From: an uncultured Lachnospiraceae bacterium
Lineage (GTDB): Bacteria > Bacillota > Clostridia > Lachnospirales > Lachnospiraceae
Assembly (NCBI GenBank): GCA_910576975.1
Contig: CAJTJY010000038.1
Location: forward strand, 1 to 17,232
DNA: 17,232 nt
Reading direction: 5' to 3'
Positions 13,929-17,232 of this stretch are shown here, piece after piece (position 1 is the stretch's first letter; the number at the start of each line of letters is the position of its first letter). The notes beneath the pieces are model-generated. The model worked only from the letters and a program-made list of their open reading frames with translations. It was not told the DNA's origin and made no database searches. Both the position numbers and the translations under genes were made by a program.

Positions 13929-14829
13929 TCGTTTGATTGGGATTATCACAATTTTATTACAAAAAGATAAAGTGACTGCGCCTGAACTTGCAAAACGTTT
14001 TGAAGTGTCGAGACGGACGATTTGCCGGGACATCGAGGATATCTGCAAGGCCGGCATTCCTGTTGTCACTACGCAGGGAAGCGGCGGCGGTATTTCAATT
14101 CTTGACAGCTATAAAATAGATAAAACGCTTTTGAAAGAAGAGGAAATACAAGCCATACTTGCGGGATTAAAGGGCATTGACAGTGTTTCGGAAAATTCGC
14201 ACTACAGTCCGATCGTTGAAAAATTATCTGGCAAGAATTGCTCGACAGAAGAAAAAGATATCATTTTAATCGATCTCGCCTCCCATTACCAGAAGCCTTT
14301 GACACAAAAAATAGAGATCATTAAAAAAGCAATCCGCCAAAAGCAGAAAATCACATTTACCTATTACTATCAAAAAGGTGAAAGCACCAGATGTGCGGAA
14401 CCATACCTGCTTGTATTTCGATGGTCTTCCTGGTATCTGTTTGCATATTGCCTTGACCGCAAGGACTATCGGCTGTTTAAATTAAACCGTTTGTGGAAGC
14501 TAACGGTATTGCAGCAGCAATTTCTGCCCCGCAGGATACCAGAAGACAAACTACAGTTTGAGGAGTATTTTAAGCAGAATACGATTCACCTCAAAGCATT
14601 ATTTGCCAATAGCGAAAAATTCCGCCTGATCGAAGAGTATGGCGCTGATTCTTTTCAGGAGACCGAGAAAGGAGAGCTACTTTTAGAATGTGATTTTGCA
14701 AGCTACCAGCATATGAGATCTTGGATCTTTAGCTTCGGAGACAAAGTGTCCATATTGGAGCCGCAGGAGCTTTTAGAGGAGCGAAAAAAGCAAGCCGAAA
14801 ATATTTTAAAGTATCCTATGCCATTGTAA
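13918..14829 (+). CDS. HTH-WYL transcriptional regulator (YafY-like)
   Basis: A 303-residue cytoplasmic regulator. Residues 2-58 are a winged HTH_11 domain (IDRLIGIITILLQKDKVTAPELAKRFEVSRRTICRDIEDICKAGIPV). Residues ~135-205 are a WYL domain carrying the literal W172-Y173-L174 in SSWYLFAYCLDRKDYRLFKLNRL, a presumed ligand or nucleic-acid-sensing module. The C-terminal WCX-type extension reaches residue 303. The ATG overlaps the last 11 bp of the chemoreceptor gene, so the two are probably translationally coupled; GGAAG near 13902 could be its ribosome site. A regulator coupled to a chemoreceptor suggests that both answer a shared cue, which is inference. A strong hairpin follows the stop. Confidence 0.93.
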   Translation: MKIDRLIGIITILLQKDKVTAPELAKRFEVSRRTICRDIEDICKAGIPVVTTQGSGGGISILDSYKIDKTLLKEEEIQAILAGLKGIDSVSENSHYSPIVEKLSGKNCSTEEKDIILIDLASHYQKPLTQKIEIIKKAIRQKQKITFTYYYQKGESTRCAEPYLLVFRWSSWYLFAYCLDRKDYRLFKLNRLWKLTVLQQQFLPRRIPEDKLQFEEYFKQNTIHLKALFANSEKFRLIEEYGADSFQETEKGELLLECDFASYQHMRSWIFSFGDKVSILEPQELLEERKKQAENILKYPMPL

Positions 14830-14835
14830 AATTCC

Positions 14836-14867
14836 AAGGAACACGACATACTGTTGTCGTGTTCCTT
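14836..14867 (+). terminator. Hairpin terminator after the WYL regulator
   Basis: AAGGAACACGACA (14836-14848) and TGTCGTGTTCCTT (14855-14867) form a perfect 13-bp stem with a 6-nt loop, 7 nt after the stop codon. The trailing sequence (GTGTTATATC) is only moderately T-rich. Confidence 0.75.
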
Positions 14868-14992
14868 GTGTTATATCTATAAGTACGGCAGCGAATAATT
14901 GCCGCAGGGGCGTTACACATAACAGCTATTTTTCAACAGCCCCAAGATTACAAAGAATATCTAGAAATACATAATCAGGAGGTCAGAATAAT
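14868..14992. other. Leader region before the DUF3795 gene with two weak stems
   Basis: CGGCA/TGCCG (14886-14890 with 14900-14904) and GGGGC/GCCCC (14907-14911 with 14939-14943) are short inverted repeats. No well-formed promoter is visible, although transcription of the next gene should begin here. The block ending TTTTTCAACAGCCCC could be part of a dispersed intergenic repeat; no second copy is in the window. Confidence 0.35.
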
Positions 14993-15274
14993 ATGATTGA
15001 GTCAAGATGCGGATTGATGTGCAGCCAATGCAGCTTTCGTGAAACTATGGGGTGCAAAGGATGCGTGGATATGGACAAGCCTTTTTGGGCCGAAAGCTGT
15101 CCCGTGAAATCCTGTTGCGAGAGAAAAGAACATATGCATTGCGGAACATGCAAAGACTTTGTCTGTGAGACGCTCCATGCCTTTGCATACGATATGGAGC
15201 AAAGTGACAACGGGGCAAGGCTTGAGCAGTGTAAGACATGGACAAAAGAAACAAAGCCTGATTCTGGAGTCTAA
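14993..15274 (+). CDS. DUF3795 cysteine-rich protein
   Basis: A 93-residue soluble protein with 12 cysteines: C6, C10, C13, C21, C24, C36, C41, C42, C50, C53, C58, C80. The opening MIESRCGLMCSQC and the CKGC and CGTCKDFVCE segments are characteristic of DUF3795, presumed to bind zinc or an iron-sulfur cluster; no function is established. AGGAGG lies 9 nt before the ATG. It converges on the MATE exporter gene and the two overlap by 4 bp at their stop codons. Confidence 0.88.
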   Translation: MIESRCGLMCSQCSFRETMGCKGCVDMDKPFWAESCPVKSCCERKEHMHCGTCKDFVCETLHAFAYDMEQSDNGARLEQCKTWTKETKPDSGV

Positions 15275-16629
15275 TTTGATAACGTATGAGATTGCCGCAG
15301 GCGGCAGAGGATCTGCCTCCAAAAAATTAATGCGGCAAAGCCTGCGGTTACGAACTCAGTAATGCAAAACCCATACCATACGCCGTCTGCGCCAAGAAAC
15401 TTGCTAAGTCCATATGATGCCGGAATCATGACGATCACATAACGCAGCAGTGAGATTATCAGAGACTGGGCGCCTTTTCCTAATCCTTCCAATGCCCCAG
15501 AACAGGTAATGGAAACGGCAGATATGATAAATCCAAGACTGATGATATGCAATGCCAAAACGCCAATCTTGATTGTCTCAGGCTGATCTGTAAATAAGCC
15601 GATTAACGTTTCTGGCATCATCCATGACAACGCCGTTCCAACCGCCATAATTCCAACATTCATGATGAGCGAGGTGTAAAAAATTTTCTTGACGCGCATA
15701 GATTCCCCGGCTCCAAAATTATATCCCAGCAAAGGCCGGATTCCCTGTATAATGCCGTTGGCAGTCAGATAGATGAAAGTCTGCAGTTTATAGTAAACGC
15801 CAAGTACCAGGACATATTTCTCGGAAAAGCCTGCCAAAAGGCCGTTCAATATGGAAATCAGCAGCGACGGAAGCGCCAAGTTCAAGGTCGCAGATATGCC
15901 GATCGCATAGATTTTCCTTATTAAGGCAGAATCTAACTGGATGTATTTGAAACTGAGCCGGATTGAGTTTGGACGGAAAAAATAAAACAACAGGTATGCG
16001 GCAAGGGTGACACATTGTCCGATTCCAGTAGCATAAGCGGCTCCAGCAATGCCCATGGCAGGAAAAAAGCCTATGCCAAATATCATCACCGGGTCTAAGA
16101 TGATATTTGCCAGACAACCGCACATCATGCTGAACATGGAGACTTTCATTTTGCCAATAGACTGAAAAATTTTTTCAAAGGACAGTCCGAGATTGATGAT
16201 CGGGGAAAATAGGAATGCCCTGCAAGAATAGATTAATGCTAAATTTATGATTTCCTGATCGGACGAAAAGTTTTTTAGAAACACGGGCATTCCAAAAATG
16301 CAAACAATCGTCAGCAAAATGCCATGTATCAAGCTTAACAAAGTCCCCATGGAAGCTGCTTGGTCTGCTTGTTTTTGCTGCCTGGCTCCTAAATAAAATG
16401 CAATAACTGCATTGAGTCCGACGCCAAACCCAATAGCGATGGCGTTAATCAGGTTCTGAATCGGGAACACAAGGGCCAACGCCGTCATGGCGTCTTCACT
16501 CACTTGTGCCACAAAGTAACTGTCAATGATATTATACAGGGAATTGACCGCCATGGAAATCACCATGGGCAAGGACATTGATAATACCAAGGGCAGTATT
16601 TTTTTCTCTTTCATAAATGTCTGTTCCAT
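15271..16629 (-). CDS. MATE family multidrug/toxin exporter
   Basis: A 452-residue integral membrane antiporter, expected to have 12 transmembrane helices in two MatE repeats and to export drugs or metabolites using a Na+ or H+ gradient. Family features include the start ILPLVLSMSLPMVISMAVNSLYNIIDSYFVAQ, then ALVFPIQNLINAIAIGFGVGLNAVIAFYLGA, the loop IILDPVMIFG and, in the second half, YKLQTFIYLTANGIIQGIRPLLGYNFGAG. I chose the ATG at 16627-16629 because TTGGAGGAGA lies about 5-9 nt upstream; the frame stays open to 16755 but the extension is not MATE-like. Substrate unknown. It has its own promoter (16885-16913) and a leader of about 250 nt with a terminator-like hairpin. Confidence 0.93.
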   Translation of the reverse strand: MEQTFMKEKKILPLVLSMSLPMVISMAVNSLYNIIDSYFVAQVSEDAMTALALVFPIQNLINAIAIGFGVGLNAVIAFYLGARQQKQADQAASMGTLLSLIHGILLTIVCIFGMPVFLKNFSSDQEIINLALIYSCRAFLFSPIINLGLSFEKIFQSIGKMKVSMFSMMCGCLANIILDPVMIFGIGFFPAMGIAGAAYATGIGQCVTLAAYLLFYFFRPNSIRLSFKYIQLDSALIRKIYAIGISATLNLALPSLLISILNGLLAGFSEKYVLVLGVYYKLQTFIYLTANGIIQGIRPLLGYNFGAGESMRVKKIFYTSLIMNVGIMAVGTALSWMMPETLIGLFTDQPETIKIGVLALHIISLGFIISAVSITCSGALEGLGKGAQSLIISLLRYVIVMIPASYGLSKFLGADGVWYGFCITEFVTAGFAALIFWRQILCRLRQSHTLSN

Positions 16630-16877
16630 AAGGTTCTCCTCCAAAGATTCATTTTGTTGATGGAATGTTTCGGCACAGAGAGATGATCTCCTGCCGGCTG
16701 CGCGACCCATCGTTGATAGATACTGTTGTGCAAGATTGGGAAAATTAGCCTGCAAGGGAAATTCAGACCTTTTGGCGCCCTAATCTTAGAAGATAATAAA
16801 ACGCCACATAATCGCAAAAAGCAATTATGTGGCGAAAAAAGATCTCTCTTGAAAAATCCACACCTCAATAGGTTTTA
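16630..16877 (-). promoter_or_regulatory. Structured 5' leader of the MATE gene, possible attenuator
   Basis: From the predicted start (~16878) the leader runs about 250 nt. It contains the terminator-like hairpin (16802-16834) and, nearer the start codon, a second stem (CGGCA/TGCCG flanking GAGATGATCTC, 16671-16696). A minus-strand frame from a TTG at 16868 (MRCGFFKRDLFSPHNCFLRLCG...) runs through the first hairpin and could be a leader peptide, but it has no clear ribosome binding site. No riboswitch class is recognised. Confidence 0.45.
16802..16834 (-). terminator. Terminator-like hairpin in the MATE leader
   Basis: CGCCACATAAT (16802-16812) and ATTATGTGGCG (16824-16834) form a perfect 11-bp stem with an 11-nt loop. 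On the minus strand the stem is followed by TTTTATTATC, so it would stop leftward transcription. It lies about 45 nt downstream of the MATE promoter start and about 170 nt before the coding region. Confidence 0.65.
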
Positions 16878-16884
16878 TAAAAGC

Positions 16885-16913
16885 TTTATATCATAAAATT
16901 TGCCAAAGGTCAA
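16885..16913 (-). promoter_or_regulatory. Sigma-A promoter of the MATE gene
   Basis: On the minus strand TTGACC (16913-16908) and TATAAA (16890-16885) are 17 bp apart. Immediately upstream, at 16915-16930, CTCAA-N6-TTGAG is an imperfect palindrome that could bind a regulator. Confidence 0.65.
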
Positions 16914-16930
16914 CCTCAATTTAATTTGAG

Positions 16931-17232
16931 TTTCCTCATTTCCAATTATTATGCAGAATAGACCAATATGTTTCCGTAATTGGAAAGAATATGGCAGCTT
17001 GTTTTTTTGTGTCCATTTCTGTTATATACTAATTCATAGGAAAAAGCACAAAAATATAACAAATCGACTTTATCGCTTTAAAGTATTGATTTTTTATCTC
17101 AGAAACAGTATACTGTAGAAATGCAGTATGCTGCTTTTATTTGTCTTATCGGATAAAGTCAGATTTCCATGTATCTTTTTTGAGTTTCCGCATTTTGCAA
17201 TTCATAGCGCCAAAAGGTTTCCATCACAAAGT
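16931..17232. other. Right-edge intergenic region
   Basis: No gene is visible in these 300 bp. They contain a rightward promoter with a palindrome (17086-17116) and short inverted GACTTTATC / GATAAAGTC segments (17066-17074 and 17152-17160) around it. The controlled gene must start beyond the window. Confidence 0.45.
17086..17116 (+). promoter_or_regulatory. Rightward promoter with palindromic operator over the -10
   Basis: TTGATT (17086-17091) and TATACT (17109-17114) are 17 bp apart. The -10 lies inside the perfect palindrome ACAGTATACTGT (17105-17116). A related half-symmetric GCAGTATGCTGC follows at about 17123-17134, in the transcribed region. Two like sites suggest a dimeric repressor. 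Confidence 0.6.

Noticed and set aside
16630..16755. N-terminal extension of the MATE protein to the TTG at 16755
   Set aside because: GGAGGAGA immediately before the ATG at 16629 and the usual MATE start argue for the shorter protein.
16770..17219. A 12-bp inverted match (ACCTTTTGGCGC at about 16769-16780 and GCGCCAAAAGGT at about 17208-17219)
   Set aside because: The match stops abruptly, has no partner features such as target duplications or a transposase, and 450 bp spacing gives no clear meaning.

Overview
The window looks like a chromosomal stretch from an anaerobic, low-to-moderate GC Firmicute, most likely a gut clostridium of the Lachnospiraceae type. The indications are AGGAGG-type ribosome binding sites, sigma-A promoters with 17-bp spacers, an EFR1-type flavodoxin/ferredoxin gene, a DUF3795 protein, a clostridial acetolactate synthase with a cysteine-rich C-terminal insert, a feoA/feoB/Cys-rich-protein set and a WYL regulator. 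The genus cannot be read from the sequence.

Positions 1-3264 form an accessory, decayed region. An N-terminal fragment of a type III-like DNA methyltransferase (39-410) runs directly into the 3' end of an oppositely oriented Xre-type regulator (405-677). A 5'-truncated Ser/Thr kinase fused to an FHA domain follows (806-1414). About 600 bp without a convincing gene comes next, with hints of mobile-element sequence, and then two small cytoplasmic proteins (TPR protein 2201-2695; unknown protein 2737-3264) that resemble orphan immunity genes.

Positions 3345-5038 hold three minus-strand single-domain genes: a DHFR/RibD-fold reductase, a DUF2200 protein and a DUF1349 protein. Positions 5413-6098 hold an EFR1 ferredoxin gene broken by an internal deletion with frameshift, then a possible DUF1284 stub. 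A TetR regulator with a strong promoter (6154-6729) and a complete biosynthetic acetolactate synthase catalytic subunit (6815-8527) follow. The ilvB-type gene has no regulatory subunit beside it in this window.

Positions 8620-8796 are a palindromic element with 35-bp perfect inverted arms and three internal hairpins, placed between convergent transcription units. The ferrous-iron operon (feoA, feoB, FeoB-associated Cys-rich protein) runs leftward from a near-consensus promoter at 11658-11686. Three copies of a 16-bp palindrome, (G/A)TTAGT-N4-ACTAAC, lie in front of feoA and between feoA and feoB. A second, unrelated palindromic repeat family of about 160 bp is present twice in the same orientation (11102-11260 and 11919-12080), flanking feoA. 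One copy separates feoB from its apparent operator, and the other lies just upstream of a chemoreceptor gene.

The chemoreceptor (12138-13928) overlaps a WYL regulator (13918-14829), which ends at a perfect 13-bp hairpin. A DUF3795 protein (14993-15274) and a MATE exporter (15271-16629) converge and overlap at their stop codons. The MATE gene has a promoter at 16885-16913 and a long leader containing an intrinsic-terminator-like hairpin, suggesting attenuation. The right edge has an outward promoter whose -10 box lies inside a perfect 12-bp palindrome, controlling a gene beyond the window.

I see no rRNA, tRNA, CRISPR array or intact insertion sequence. No complete new system is evident. The most unusual material is the two palindromic element families, the feo operator/insertion arrangement and the gene-decay junctions.
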